Source: Leptolyngbya sp. FACHB-261 (GTDB lineage Bacteria; Cyanobacteriota; Cyanobacteriia; FACHB-261). From it: a DNA stretch of 64,000 nucleotides. Of the stretch, positions 41,672 to 51,121 are shown piece after piece. The DNA lies in assembly GCF_014696065.1 (NCBI RefSeq), contig NZ_JACJPL010000031.1, positions 969,885 through 1,033,884 of the forward strand, in the 5' to 3' direction. Under the pieces are notes generated by a model that saw nothing but the letters and a program-made list of their open reading frames with translations, did no database searches and was not told the origin of the DNA. The translations under genes were made by a program, and so were the position numbers. The number at the start of each line of letters is the position of its first letter. The stretch's first letter is position 1.

Positions 41672-41779
41672 GTCGTTTCTGCCAAGATACTCCCTAACCT
41701 ATAGCCAGGGCAGCTTCAATGGCCAAATTTGCGACTATGCTCGCAGGTGGTAATCGGACAAGTGGTGTAAGCAGTCCCT

Positions 41780-42907
41780 ATGAAGCCAGTGATCTCAACC
41801 CAACCAATATTGCAGTTGGCTTCGGGAGATATCCTGTCGCTTCAGGTTTACCGATTTGTCGGAGTCAGCCCTGGCAAAAAAGTTTACCTCCAGGCCAATT
41901 TACATGGGTCTGAAATCAGTGGCAATGCAGTCCTCTATCAACTGATTCAACAGTTGCAAAACACCCAGCCTAACCAGCTAGCAGGTGAAATTTGGCTAGT
42001 GCCCGTGTGCAACCCCTTAGCGGTGAATCAACGAGCCCATCACTTTGCCTCGGGCCGCTATAACCCCTACGACGGCAAGGATTGGAATCGCATTTTTTGG
42101 GAGCGCTATACCGAGCATTTCGATCTGAAGGCGTTTGCCCACACTCAAATTGGCTTGCCACTGGAGACAATTCAGCATAATTATCAGCAGCAATTGCAGC
42201 AGGTGTTTCAAGCGCACGCACAGACGGCTCTAACGGGTTCGGTTTCTCAACGCTTTGCTTATCGTCTGCAATCGCTCTGCTTAGATGCTGACTATTTGAT
42301 CGACTTACACAGCAGCAGTAATCAAGGTTTGGACTATCTGTATTGCTTTCGGGGTCGACAAGCGAGTGCAAATTATTTTCTACTCGATCAAGGCATTAGC
42401 TTTGATCAATATGACGGCGGCGCTTTTGACGAGGCCTTTATGAAACCTTGGCTGGCGCTGGAAGATCAACTCTCAGAACTGAGCCGAGCCACTGTGCAGT
42501 TAGAGGTGGAGGCGTGGACATTGGAACTGGGCGCCGCTATGCAGATGAAACCAACCTCAGTGGCTAAAGGAGTCCGGGGCATTCTGAATTATTTGGCGCG
42601 CAAGGGCGTCTTAAACCAGCCCGGCTTTCCCTGTGCCGAGGGGAATTATCAGGGGATCAAACTTACGCCACTGAGCCAGATCCAGCTTTACCACGCGCCT
42701 GCCGGTGGCGTAGTTTCAGCTCGCTGTGAACTCGGCGCTTCTGTTGAGGCTGGCGATGTCCTGTATCAACTGCTCAGCTTTAACAAAGCAGGAGAGTTAC
42801 CAACCACGGTTGAAGTAGGAGCTCAAGGGGCCGGGCTCGTGTTTGATCTGTCAATTAATCACACCGTCAACGAGGGAGAACTGGTTTTGAAGTTGCTGCC
42901 CAACTAG
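41780..42907 (+). CDS. Succinylglutamate desuccinylase/aspartoacylase-family protein
   Basis: A 375-residue metal-dependent deacylase-like protein. NLHGSEISGNAVL carries the zinc ligands (His, Glu), PVCNPLAVNQR and YNPYDGKDWNR follow, and LIDLHSSSNQG carries the third ligand, His. A beta-barrel C-terminus (APAGGVVSARCELGASVEAGD) matches the family's tail. Actual substrate is unknown (N-acyl amino acid or peptide). ATG 41780. It is not clearly linked to either EPS block. Confidence 0.85.
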   Translation: MKPVISTQPILQLASGDILSLQVYRFVGVSPGKKVYLQANLHGSEISGNAVLYQLIQQLQNTQPNQLAGEIWLVPVCNPLAVNQRAHHFASGRYNPYDGKDWNRIFWERYTEHFDLKAFAHTQIGLPLETIQHNYQQQLQQVFQAHAQTALTGSVSQRFAYRLQSLCLDADYLIDLHSSSNQGLDYLYCFRGRQASANYFLLDQGISFDQYDGGAFDEAFMKPWLALEDQLSELSRATVQLEVEAWTLELGAAMQMKPTSVAKGVRGILNYLARKGVLNQPGFPCAEGNYQGIKLTPLSQIQLYHAPAGGVVSARCELGASVEAGDVLYQLLSFNKAGELPTTVEVGAQGAGLVFDLSINHTVNEGELVLKLLPN

Positions 42908-42971
42908 ACCCAACTAGTTGCAAGCAAAGCAGGTAGCTACCTAACTCGCATTCAACCTAGTTCCACCTAAA

Positions 42972-43043
42972 CTCCCCGGGTAGGATTCGAACCTACGACC
43001 AATCGATTAACAGTCGACCGCTCTACCACTGAGCTACCGAGGA
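42972..43043 (-). tRNA. tRNA-Asn (GUU)
   Basis: The minus strand folds as a 72-base cloverleaf. Acceptor TCCTCGG pairs with CCGGGGA (one G-T pair). The D arm (GTAGCTCAGTGGTAGAGC), anticodon loop CTGTTAA with GTT, and T arm (GTAGGTTCGAATCCTAC) are canonical. CCA is not encoded. The gene stands between the aspartoacylase-like gene and the second EPS block. Confidence 0.96.
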
Positions 43044-43590
43044 TTGACTGATTTCTCAGCTTTATCAGGATACCACTCGGTTCCCCCTTTCAGTCAAGTC
43101 CGTCCAATTTTTTGCTGAGGCGATCTTTTAGAGGCCAAGCTGAGGCAGGGGACCCTGAGCCAGCACCATCCCAACCGCAGACGGAGCTCTAACTTGGGCG
43201 TAGACAGCTAGCAGTCATGAGCTTTGCACCCTGTACCCCATGCGCTTGCCGCCCAGTCATTTTCTGCCCTAAGGAAGATGAAGCAGCGGAGCACAGTGTC
43301 TAATGTGACATTTGAAGTTATGTGAATCTATTATCTAGAATTATGACCAAAGTCAGCTGAGTGCTTTCAGCGACTGAGCCTTGAAAACAGATCGCAGCAA
43401 CTATCAGTGATGTGAAACACGACTTGAAACTGCATAGCCACTAGCCTCAAACCATATGGTACGAGCGGTGAGTGTTTGCAATCGAAATCGTGGCTAGGTG
43501 ATTGGATCGATGTTGCGGAATCTTGGGTGCTCTAAAGAATCTTGACTAGCCCAGCCATCCTGTTTTCATGAAAATTTCCAGGGGCCACCA
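43044..43590. other. 547-base gap upstream of the second EPS block
   Basis: This gap separates the leftward tRNA-Asn from the rightward wzc-like gene and presumably contains its promoter. I see no coding frame, repeat or hairpin of note. AGGGG seven bases before 43591 is the ribosome-binding site. Confidence 0.4.
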
Positions 43591-45621
43591 ATGACGAATA
43601 AAGTTACTGCAATTGTAGGCAGGCACTGGAAGACTCTCCTTGGTTTGAACCTCATTATTCTCGCAGCGACGGTTGGCAGTATTGCCTTTGCTAAGCGAGC
43701 TTGGACCGCTAAAGCGCAACTCATTTTACCCAGCACCACTAGCAATCTGGATGCAAATTTGGGAACGCTGGGATCGCTTAGTAATGGCGAGACTGGCTTT
43801 TCTAATCAAGTGAGTCCGCTCAAAGTTCAGTCCTCAATTCTGCTGAGTGACGACCTTCTAAAGCGGGTTTTAGCTAAGGATCCAGAGAAGGAACAATTCG
43901 GTTTGGGACGCTATCGGGGTTTGTTCAAAGTAACCCCGCAAGAACAGTCCACCATTATTTCTTTGGAAGTTAACGGTTCCAGCCCGGAACTCGCTAAGCA
44001 GCGCACTACGGCTCTTACTCAAGCTTATGTGCAACGTCTGAACGAATTGCGCAGAGACAATGGGGCTGCTCGTGAGCAATTTAGTCGCAGTGAATTGGAG
44101 CGATCCCGACGCAATCTAGCGCAAGCGCAATCAGCTTTGGCAAGCTTCAAACGCACCTCCGGTTTAGTCAATGGTGATGAGCAAACCAAAGGCATTGTCT
44201 CGACGATTAGCAGTCTGACTGCAGCCCAAGCTCAAGCGCAAGCTCAAGCTCAGTCTGCAGCCGCCCGCACTCAAGCTCTAGCAGCGCGGCTGAGCCAGAC
44301 ACCTGACCAGGCAATTCGCTCACTAAGGCTAGGCGAAAACCAGAGCTATCAGTTCACTCGCCAAAAGCTGTCCGAAGTCGAGGCACAGTTGGTTCAAGCT
44401 CGGGCTCAATTCAAAGATAATCACCCCCGTGTGCAGGGTCTGATCTCTCAGGAAACGGCTTTACGGGCTCAATTAGCTCAGTATGTTGCTCAGGCTGCTG
44501 CTAATGTTCCTGGCGTCGATACCACAGTGGGCGATTCAGATGGTCGAGTGGCCCTGATCCAGCAACTCGTTCTGGCCGAAAGCGATAGCCGTGCGCAACG
44601 GCGTCAGGCAGAGCAACTGGAGAGACAGGTTAACCAATTAAGCAAGACTCTCAAGTCAATTCCCAACAACCAAGCTCGGGTTCTGGAGTTACAGCGGCAA
44701 TACGACATCACTGAAGGGGTCTACAAGGGGCTAGTCGCTCAAGTGCAGCAAGCGAGTGTGGACGCCTTCAACACCTATCCCAACGTACAGGTGCTCGACT
44801 CGCCAACCGTCGATCCCAACCCTTCCTCCCCGAAAGAGGCTCACGCAGTCTTAGGTGGATTACTCGCCTCACTGTTTGGCAGCCTAGCCTTAGCCCTACT
44901 GCTGGAAGGCCGCAACCCACTGCTCAGCCCCAAGGACCTGCAGGGGACCGAATTTCCAATGGTGGTGCGCTTGCCTCGCCTCAAGCGGCCCGGATTGGGG
45001 CTAGAAATAGATGCCGATACCGAAGTTGAGTTTCAGCGTTTGGGCTCGGCGACCAGCCTGCTCAGTTTGGACAACCACCGCTTGATGATTACCAGCTCAA
45101 CGGCTGGCGAAGGTAAAACCACAGTCACGTTGGGCTTAGCGGTAGCGCTAGCAGATTTAGGGTTTCAGGTGCTGCTGATCGATGGCGATTTTCGGCAGGC
45201 TCAGCTCAGCCGCACACTCGGCTATGCGGAGAGGGCAGATACCGATCAGGCTGCCATTCCCCTGCGACCGGGTCTGGATTTGGTACCAACCTCGCCCAAG
45301 CAGGGCAAGGTGGTGGAACTGGTTGCCCGTGGGCGATTCGAGCGCTACTTGTCGGGCTGGCAGAGCAAGGGCAACTACGACTACATCTTGATCGACAGCG
45401 CTCCTGTGAACCTGACCAGCGAAACAGCCCTGATGGCAACGGCAGCCCACAATGTGCTATTTGTGGTCCGGCCAGGAACCAGCAATCGCAATGCTGTGAA
45501 TCAGAGCCTCGAACAGCTTGCTCACCACAACGCTGAGATTGCAGGCTTGGTGATTAATGGCGTTGAAATGGCAACTGAGGCTTATCGTTATCGGCGCAAT
45601 GGCTCCACGGTGAACCCATGA
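43591..45621 (+). CDS. Wzc-like polysaccharide co-polymerase and tyrosine kinase (copy 2)
   Basis: A 676-residue protein. N-terminal helix (TLLGLNLIILAATVGSIAFA), Wzz domain, a coiled coil with an AQ repeat (AAQAQAQAQAQSAAARTQ), a second membrane helix near 415-435, and a BY-kinase with Walker A SSTAGEGKTTVTLG near 500, A' LLIDGDFRQAQ and Walker B YDYILIDSAPV near 600. The tail has two Tyr (TEAYRYRRNG) and no Tyr cluster. It differs clearly from copy 1 in length and sequence, so it is not a recent duplicate. It heads the second EPS block, with the acyltransferase start overlapping its stop (ATGA). Confidence 0.9.
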   Translation: MTNKVTAIVGRHWKTLLGLNLIILAATVGSIAFAKRAWTAKAQLILPSTTSNLDANLGTLGSLSNGETGFSNQVSPLKVQSSILLSDDLLKRVLAKDPEKEQFGLGRYRGLFKVTPQEQSTIISLEVNGSSPELAKQRTTALTQAYVQRLNELRRDNGAAREQFSRSELERSRRNLAQAQSALASFKRTSGLVNGDEQTKGIVSTISSLTAAQAQAQAQAQSAAARTQALAARLSQTPDQAIRSLRLGENQSYQFTRQKLSEVEAQLVQARAQFKDNHPRVQGLISQETALRAQLAQYVAQAAANVPGVDTTVGDSDGRVALIQQLVLAESDSRAQRRQAEQLERQVNQLSKTLKSIPNNQARVLELQRQYDITEGVYKGLVAQVQQASVDAFNTYPNVQVLDSPTVDPNPSSPKEAHAVLGGLLASLFGSLALALLLEGRNPLLSPKDLQGTEFPMVVRLPRLKRPGLGLEIDADTEVEFQRLGSATSLLSLDNHRLMITSSTAGEGKTTVTLGLAVALADLGFQVLLIDGDFRQAQLSRTLGYAERADTDQAAIPLRPGLDLVPTSPKQGKVVELVARGRFERYLSGWQSKGNYDYILIDSAPVNLTSETALMATAAHNVLFVVRPGTSNRNAVNQSLEQLAHHNAEIAGLVINGVEMATEAYRYRRNGSTVNP

Positions 45622-46250
45622 GCCAGGTCTCCGATTCCTTCGGCTCAACTACGGTTGCTGAGCCGACAGCTGCCAAGCAACCCAAATCCTCGCTGCTGCG
45701 CACTCTAGCTCACGTTTATTTTGGCGGTAAGCGTTGGTTCTATCGGCTGCGCTATCCTACGGTCTCGATTGGTGAGGGAGTCCTGATTCGAGGCTCTCTC
45801 CAAGTGGCTGGAGGGACGCGCGTGGTGATTGGTGCGGGTAGCCGCCTCAATAAGCGGGTGCGAATCTGCGGCCCTGGTGAGGTCACGATCGGGCGAAACA
45901 CCCTAATCAATGGCCCCTGGATCGGCTGTTATCGGTCGATCAGCATTGGCGATGACTGCCTGATCTCCGACTGCTATCTCGTCGATACCGACTATCACAA
46001 CTTGGAGCCCCATCTGCGCCACTCTCCGCCAGGTCCCAAGGTTTCAGCCCCAATTGTGATCGAGCGCAACGTCTGGATCGGGGCTCGGGCAACTGTGATG
46101 AAGGGGGTGCGCATCGGCGCTGACAGCGTAGTCGGTCTAGGAGCAATCATCCGCAAAGCAGTACCCGCAAGGGTTGTGGTGATCGGCGATCCCCAGCAAA
46201 TTGTTAAGCACTTTAATCCGGAGGACAGCAAGCGTGAGTCTTCTGGCTAG
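45618..46250 (+). CDS. Hexapeptide-repeat (LbH) acyltransferase
   Basis: A 210-residue left-handed beta-helix enzyme. Hexapeptide steps include IGEGVLIRGSLQV, RVVIGAGSRLNKRVRI, EVTIGRNTLINGPWIG and VWIGARATVMKGVRIGADSVVGLGAII. It has the acyltransferase loop LVDTDYHNLEPHLRHSP with the catalytic-type His. It is likely an O-acetyltransferase decorating the EPS. ATG 45618 overlaps the kinase stop. It probably works at the cytoplasmic face; the acyl donor is assumed acetyl-CoA. Confidence 0.87.
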   Translation: MSQVSDSFGSTTVAEPTAAKQPKSSLLRTLAHVYFGGKRWFYRLRYPTVSIGEGVLIRGSLQVAGGTRVVIGAGSRLNKRVRICGPGEVTIGRNTLINGPWIGCYRSISIGDDCLISDCYLVDTDYHNLEPHLRHSPPGPKVSAPIVIERNVWIGARATVMKGVRIGADSVVGLGAIIRKAVPARVVVIGDPQQIVKHFNPEDSKRESSG

Positions 46251-47619
46251 TCCTTCGGTATCGGCACCGAGATCATGGCTCAAACTACTGACTTTAGGAG
46301 GGCTGTCTCAAGCTGAGCAAACCCTCTATTGGCTAGCCCTGCTCAGCCCTCTGTGGTGGCTCTTGGGATTGCAGGTGCTGCTTTACCCGGCGGTGCTAAT
46401 CGGCTTACTGGTGATGGCCTTTGACCTGGACAAGCTACTCAAGGGCTCTTTGCCTGCTTGTGCATGGGCCTGGTTGGCAATGGCTGCCGTGATGCTGTGG
46501 ACGGGGGGGCTGGGCCTCCTGGATGTCGGCTTTGGCTTTAAAGCAGTAGCGGCCCAAGCGGTCACTTTCTTCAAAAGCTATTGTCTGATTTTCGCCTGTA
46601 TAGCGCTGCCGTTCTGGACTCGCTTACGGGTTCAGGTGATCACACGGGCAGTAGCCTGGATGGCAACCGGCTACTTGGTGGTGATTGCCATTGAGATGGT
46701 GATGCTGGTGCTGGGCATTGGCGAGCAGGGCTATACCCCTTTCCTAGCCAAGCTGATCCCCGGCGACAAGCAGAGCATGCAGGTGTTATTTGCCAACATG
46801 TCGCTGTTTTTTGGCATCATGCTACCTCGGACAGGACTGTACACGCCCGACTCACCGATCTTGGGCGTGGCTGCCGTCTGCTGTGTATTGATCTGCCAGG
46901 GAGAGGCACAGCCGCAACTACGGAAGCTAGCCCTGGCCGGGTCGCTATTAGCCCTGATTCTGAGCTTTAGTCGCTCCGCTTGGATTAGCTTGCCTCTAGC
47001 ACTGCTCATCAGTGCGGCATTTGGCAGCTCGCTGGCTCGTCAGGTTTCGTTGTGGGGAGCTTCTCTGTTCTCGTTGCTCTGCGCGGTCTTTGGCCTCACG
47101 CCTAGCCAGTTGATTGAGGCTCCTCTGACAATTTTTACGCAGGCTCGCCCCGACTCTTCAGGTGATCGGGAGCTGGTAGTGCGCAAGACATTGGAAGCCT
47201 GGCAAGAGTCGCCCTGGCTGGGTTGGGGCATCATCCGAGGAGCTGTGCGCTGGCATACCTATGAAGTGGCACTGGGCTCGTTCTCTACTTACGCCTCGGT
47301 GCTCTATCTGCATGGGATTGTTGGCTTTGCGGTTTTCCTGGCAACCCTGGTCGTCACGCTACTAGATTTTTGGAAGCCCTCTCGCCAAGGCAATCCCTTA
47401 GCTCGCCAAGCATTCGGTAGTTTAGTGGCGCTGTACTTGATGTGCGCGGCAACGCCTTTGAGTTGGATGGCGATTTACCTGTGGTTCTATTTTGTTTGGC
47501 TAGGAGCTGTCCTAGCCGAAACCCGACAGGAACCTTTCTCTGTGCGCAGTTGGCAAGAACTCATGGCAGGCGGTGTTCCGAGCAGCCGGCATCAGCAGTG
47601 GTCGGGGGGACAATGGTGA
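46234..47619 (+). CDS. O-antigen ligase/EPS polymerase-like membrane protein (Wzy-like)
   Basis: A 461-residue membrane protein with about eleven spans. It has the O-antigen-ligase segment LALILSFSRSAWISLPLALLI and later ESPWLGWGIIRGAVRWHTYEVALGSFSTYASVLYLHG broken over a large periplasmic loop, with conserved Trp, Gly and His. In this context it is the likely Wzy polymerase, but WaaL-type ligase activity cannot be excluded. The GTG at 46234 has GGAGG 9 bases upstream and overlaps the acyltransferase gene by 17 bases. Confidence 0.85.
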   Translation: MSLLASPSVSAPRSWLKLLTLGGLSQAEQTLYWLALLSPLWWLLGLQVLLYPAVLIGLLVMAFDLDKLLKGSLPACAWAWLAMAAVMLWTGGLGLLDVGFGFKAVAAQAVTFFKSYCLIFACIALPFWTRLRVQVITRAVAWMATGYLVVIAIEMVMLVLGIGEQGYTPFLAKLIPGDKQSMQVLFANMSLFFGIMLPRTGLYTPDSPILGVAAVCCVLICQGEAQPQLRKLALAGSLLALILSFSRSAWISLPLALLISAAFGSSLARQVSLWGASLFSLLCAVFGLTPSQLIEAPLTIFTQARPDSSGDRELVVRKTLEAWQESPWLGWGIIRGAVRWHTYEVALGSFSTYASVLYLHGIVGFAVFLATLVVTLLDFWKPSRQGNPLARQAFGSLVALYLMCAATPLSWMAIYLWFYFVWLGAVLAETRQEPFSVRSWQELMAGGVPSSRHQQWSGGQW

Positions 47620-48761
47620 AAATTGGATTTCTGCACAAAGTTAACACCACCCCGCCCCGTGGCGGCGGTACAGTTCACACCTATCAAATCTCTCACTACC
47701 TAGCCAAACAAGGCCATCAATTGCTGACCCTTGCACCCGAGCAGGGATCACAGTTTACGCAACGCCTACCACGCTCTATAGCAGGGCTGCGATCCTTGGT
47801 GCGTTCAGCCGATCTGCTGTACATCCGGATTGATGGCCGAGTGGGTTGGGAGTTGATGTCTCTGCTACCGGGTTGGCTCAAAACAGACCAGCCAGTGATT
47901 TGGGAGATCAACGCAACCTTAGATGAATTGGCGATCTTACCGGGTCCAAAGCGTTGGCGGGACAGGCTAGGAGCCCCTTTGCGCCCGCTCAGTGCTCAGC
48001 GCGCCAGCACTGCCCTCTGTGTATCAGAGCCTCTGGTGCACTATGCCCACGATCTCGGGATTGAGTCAGCGATTTTGGTACCCAATGGTTCAGATCCCCA
48101 ACTCTTTCGACCTGCTCAAGACAGCGCTTGTGCTTTTGCAGGTCTAGAAAATTGCTTTCGCGTCCTCTGGGCTGGCTCGACTTCCTACAATTGGCACGAT
48201 TTTGCCACTGTGCTAGCTTGCGCCCACAAAATGCAGAATCTAGACCCTGAAATCAGCTTTGTGATCGTTGGCGACCGTCCTGACTTAGCTGAGCAGCTGC
48301 CTCAAAATCTGCATTTTTATCCGCCTGTCCTCTATCAGGATGCCCCCCGATTATTTGCCTCTGCTCACGTAGGACTCTGCCTCTATCAAGACCTTAGCTG
48401 GTCTCAATATGGCTTTTTCTTTTCACCGCTCAAGCTTTTCGATTACGCAGCCTCGGGCTTGCCCATTATTTACACTAATTTCCCGGAACTGCATCGAATT
48501 GCCGCTAATTTCGGTTTATCAGTTGGAGTGGGGGATGTAGACGCCTTAACAGCTCAAATTTTAGCTCTCAAGCAACAGTATTCGCTCTATGAACGCCTAG
48601 CCCAAAATGCCCGTCAGGCCGTTATTGATTACTACAATTGGGACCGGGTAGGAGCTCAAACTGAAGCTGCAATATTAACCCTGCTGGGTCAAACCCCTCA
48701 ATCGAAGCACCCGCAGTTTGAGCAAAGTCGTCAACTTTTGAATAATGATATTAGTGTTTGA
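47613..48761 (+). CDS. Glycosyltransferase family 4 (copy at 47.6 kb)
   Basis: A 382-residue GT-B enzyme. The N-terminus KIGFLHKVNTTPPRGGGTVHTYQISHYLAK binds the acceptor. LCVSEPLVHYAHDLGIESAILVPNGSD is the mid hinge, LFDYAASGLPIIYTNFPELH the donor-site segment. It lacks a membrane anchor. ATG 47613 lies inside the polymerase gene (ATGGTGA overlap), with GGGGGA before it, and is preferred over a longer frame at 47442. The sugar is unknown. Confidence 0.87.
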   Translation: MVKIGFLHKVNTTPPRGGGTVHTYQISHYLAKQGHQLLTLAPEQGSQFTQRLPRSIAGLRSLVRSADLLYIRIDGRVGWELMSLLPGWLKTDQPVIWEINATLDELAILPGPKRWRDRLGAPLRPLSAQRASTALCVSEPLVHYAHDLGIESAILVPNGSDPQLFRPAQDSACAFAGLENCFRVLWAGSTSYNWHDFATVLACAHKMQNLDPEISFVIVGDRPDLAEQLPQNLHFYPPVLYQDAPRLFASAHVGLCLYQDLSWSQYGFFFSPLKLFDYAASGLPIIYTNFPELHRIAANFGLSVGVGDVDALTAQILALKQQYSLYERLAQNARQAVIDYYNWDRVGAQTEAAILTLLGQTPQSKHPQFEQSRQLLNNDISV

Positions 48762-49054
48762 CCGTAGGCCAATGTGAGAAGCACAACGTATTAAGCTATA
48801 CAGAGAAATTGGTGGATTTCGATGATTGTGGTGAGGAGTTAAACGATGACTGAGTATAGCCCTGAGATAGAGTACAGAACGTTCATAAAGCCCTAATTTG
48901 ATTTTAGGGTCCATCGATTCAGGGTCACTTTAGATACCAAGTTCCATTCCAGAGTAGCCTGAGTTCGCTCGCAAAGCTTGTGCCGTGTTTCCCAAAGTGG
49001 GTTGCAACGATCTCGCCAGCCTTTTCTGTCATTTGGGATACAGGAGTATCTACT
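48762..49054. other. 293-base gap between GT4 and GT2 genes
   Basis: A short weak hairpin, CCCTAA/TTAGGG at about 48891-48909, is the only structure I see. No coding frame is likely apart from an N-terminal extension of the next gene. AGGAG nine bases before 49055 is a good ribosome-binding site. Confidence 0.35.
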
Positions 49055-50008
49055 ATGGTCACTGTCCCTAAGGTCAGTGTGATCATCCCCGCTTACAATG
49101 TTCAGCAGTATATTGAGGCTGCTTTAACTTCGTTAGAGCGCCAATCTCTGCACAACTTTGAAGCTCTGATTGTTGACGATGGTTCCACCGATGGCACAGC
49201 TGAGGTAGCCCTAAGCTTTTGCCAACGAGATCCCCGTTTTAGACTACTCAGTAAAGCCAATGGGGGTTTGTCTTCTGCTCGGAACTACGGCATTCAACAA
49301 GCCCAGGCAGCCTACATTGCCCTTCTAGATGCAGACGATGCTTACGAACCGGAGAAGTTAGCGAGCCATATTACACGGCTGGATACGGAGCCACAAGTGG
49401 GTGTTGTCTACAGCGCCTCACGCATTATTCGTGAGGACGGTCGTCCGACTTGGCTACGTCTAAGCGGTAAACCGATCCACCAACAGCCGTTACTCGCTCT
49501 ACTGTGCAAAAACTTTATCGGTCATGGCTCTAACGCGGTGTTTAGACGGTCCATCGTTGATGAAGTGGGTGCATTCGATGAAACGCTGGCAAGCTCTGAG
49601 GACCTGGACTTTTGGTTGAGAATTGCCGCTCAAGGACACTGGAATTTCTACCGGCAACCCCAGCCTCTTTGCTGCTACCGAGTGCGCCCCTCAGGGCTCA
49701 CCTTTAATATCGCTCAGATGCAGTCTTGCTCTGAGCAAGTTCTGGCAGCAGCCTATCAACGATCCCCGGAACAAGTAGGGCCAATGCTGCCTACAGCTCG
49801 CGCATACCTGGCCCGTTACCTGGCTCGTTTGGCATTGACCGCAGGCAAACTAGCAGAAGCCACACGGTTAGTGGACTGTGCCTTAGCAGAAGACGCCTCA
49901 ATTTTTTGGCGCGATCCCCGCTCGTTGGTTACGCTGGCAGCCGTCCGCTTAGCGCCTCTAGCCCATCTATTCATCCAGCGATCTCTGGGTTCAGTAACGC
50001 CCAGTTAG
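49055..50008 (+). CDS. Glycosyltransferase family 2 (copy at 49 kb)
   Basis: A 317-residue GT-A enzyme. VSVIIPAYNVQQYIEAAL, FEALIVDDGSTDGTAEVA, NGGLSSARNYGIQQA and the metal motif IALLDADDAYEPEKL are all present, followed by GHGSNAVFRR and SEDLDFWLRIA. The C-terminal 80 residues are helical (TARAYLARYLARLALTAGK). ATG 49055, with AGGAG nine bases upstream, is preferred over 48980. It is part of the EPS operon after a 293-base gap. Confidence 0.9.
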   Translation: MVTVPKVSVIIPAYNVQQYIEAALTSLERQSLHNFEALIVDDGSTDGTAEVALSFCQRDPRFRLLSKANGGLSSARNYGIQQAQAAYIALLDADDAYEPEKLASHITRLDTEPQVGVVYSASRIIREDGRPTWLRLSGKPIHQQPLLALLCKNFIGHGSNAVFRRSIVDEVGAFDETLASSEDLDFWLRIAAQGHWNFYRQPQPLCCYRVRPSGLTFNIAQMQSCSEQVLAAAYQRSPEQVGPMLPTARAYLARYLARLALTAGKLAEATRLVDCALAEDASIFWRDPRSLVTLAAVRLAPLAHLFIQRSLGSVTPS

Positions 50009-50211
50009 AGCGTCTACTTAGCCGAAGCTTCTGGCCTAATTCTTGATCAAATTGACTTGCTAAATCGTCTTGTTAAATTGATGGCCAAGTTGGCTTGTAA
50101 GTGAGTTGAGATCAACTTCCTCAGGCAGGGAAGAAATTGAGCTGATCACCTGGATTGTTTCCTCTTGGCCCAGGAGTGGCTGCCCCCTTTCCCAATGCTT
50201 GGATCACATTT

Positions 50212-51075
50212 ATGAATAGTCCATTACAGGTGGCATCAAACGCGGCGTCAGGAACTCTACCCAGTTTAGAAGTACAACTACTGGGGCGACGGATTACCTG
50301 TGTCACAGTTCCAACTTTGCTTCAGGCAATTCACACGGCTTGCGTTGAGAGAAGAAAGATCACCATCTTCAATTACAACGTGCATAGCTTCAACCTCTCA
50401 ATGCAGCTGCCCTGGTTCTACGAATCTCTACAAAATTCAGACATTACCCACTGCGACAGCATGGGGATTCTCTGGGCAATTCGCTTTATGGGATTGCAGT
50501 TACCAATTGCCTATCGGGTTTCTTATACCCTCTTGATGCCAAAGCTTCTGGAGCATTGTAACCAGCACGGGTTATCGGTGTTTCTTTTGGGATCCCGACC
50601 TGAGCACCTTGAGATTGCAATTGAACAAGTGCATGAGCGCTATCCCAACGTTAAGATTGCGGGTCATCACGGTTACTTCTCGGTTGAGGATGCAGAAGAA
50701 AACAACGCTGTGGTTGAGCAAATCAATCAGGCTAAAGCTCAGGTTTTGATTGTGGGTATGGGAATGCCCATTCAAGAAAATTGGGTGCGTGCCAATCAAA
50801 GAAAATTAAATGTCAACGCCATTATGGTTGGGGGCGCAGTCATCGACCGTTTAGCTGGGGTCGTCCCTGACTGTCCAACCTTGATTTCCAATCTAGGTTT
50901 GGAATGGTTTTATCGGCTCAGCCGAGAGCCCAAACGCTTGTGGGTTCGCTACATTGTGGGCAATTTAGCCTTTGTCTCGCAAATCGTTTTAGCAAAGTTG
51001 GCCTTAGCAGAATTCTCTCCATTTCAAGCCAAGGTCCTCAACGCTCAACTCACCCAGGCCCTGACTCAGCGATGA
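50212..51075 (+). CDS. WecG/TagA/CpsF-family glycosyltransferase (GT26)
   Basis: A 287-residue protein. Family signatures: LLGRRITCVTVPTLLQAI, IFNYNVHSFNLSMQ, CDSMGILWAIRFMG, VFLLGSRPEHLEIAIEQVHERYPNVKI broken around GSRP, and VLIVGMGMPIQENWV. GT26 enzymes transfer ManNAcA or ManNAc to lipid-linked GlcNAc. That fits the second sugar of an undecaprenyl-linked repeat. ATG 50212 is preferred over 50155 because the latter adds only a low-complexity start. It is followed by the flippase after 46 bases. Confidence 0.9.
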   Translation: MNSPLQVASNAASGTLPSLEVQLLGRRITCVTVPTLLQAIHTACVERRKITIFNYNVHSFNLSMQLPWFYESLQNSDITHCDSMGILWAIRFMGLQLPIAYRVSYTLLMPKLLEHCNQHGLSVFLLGSRPEHLEIAIEQVHERYPNVKIAGHHGYFSVEDAEENNAVVEQINQAKAQVLIVGMGMPIQENWVRANQRKLNVNAIMVGGAVIDRLAGVVPDCPTLISNLGLEWFYRLSREPKRLWVRYIVGNLAFVSQIVLAKLALAEFSPFQAKVLNAQLTQALTQR

Positions 51076-51121
51076 AGCGTTTGTGTTTTGGCCCGAATAA
51101 TCAGCTCAGCAGGAAGCCAAC

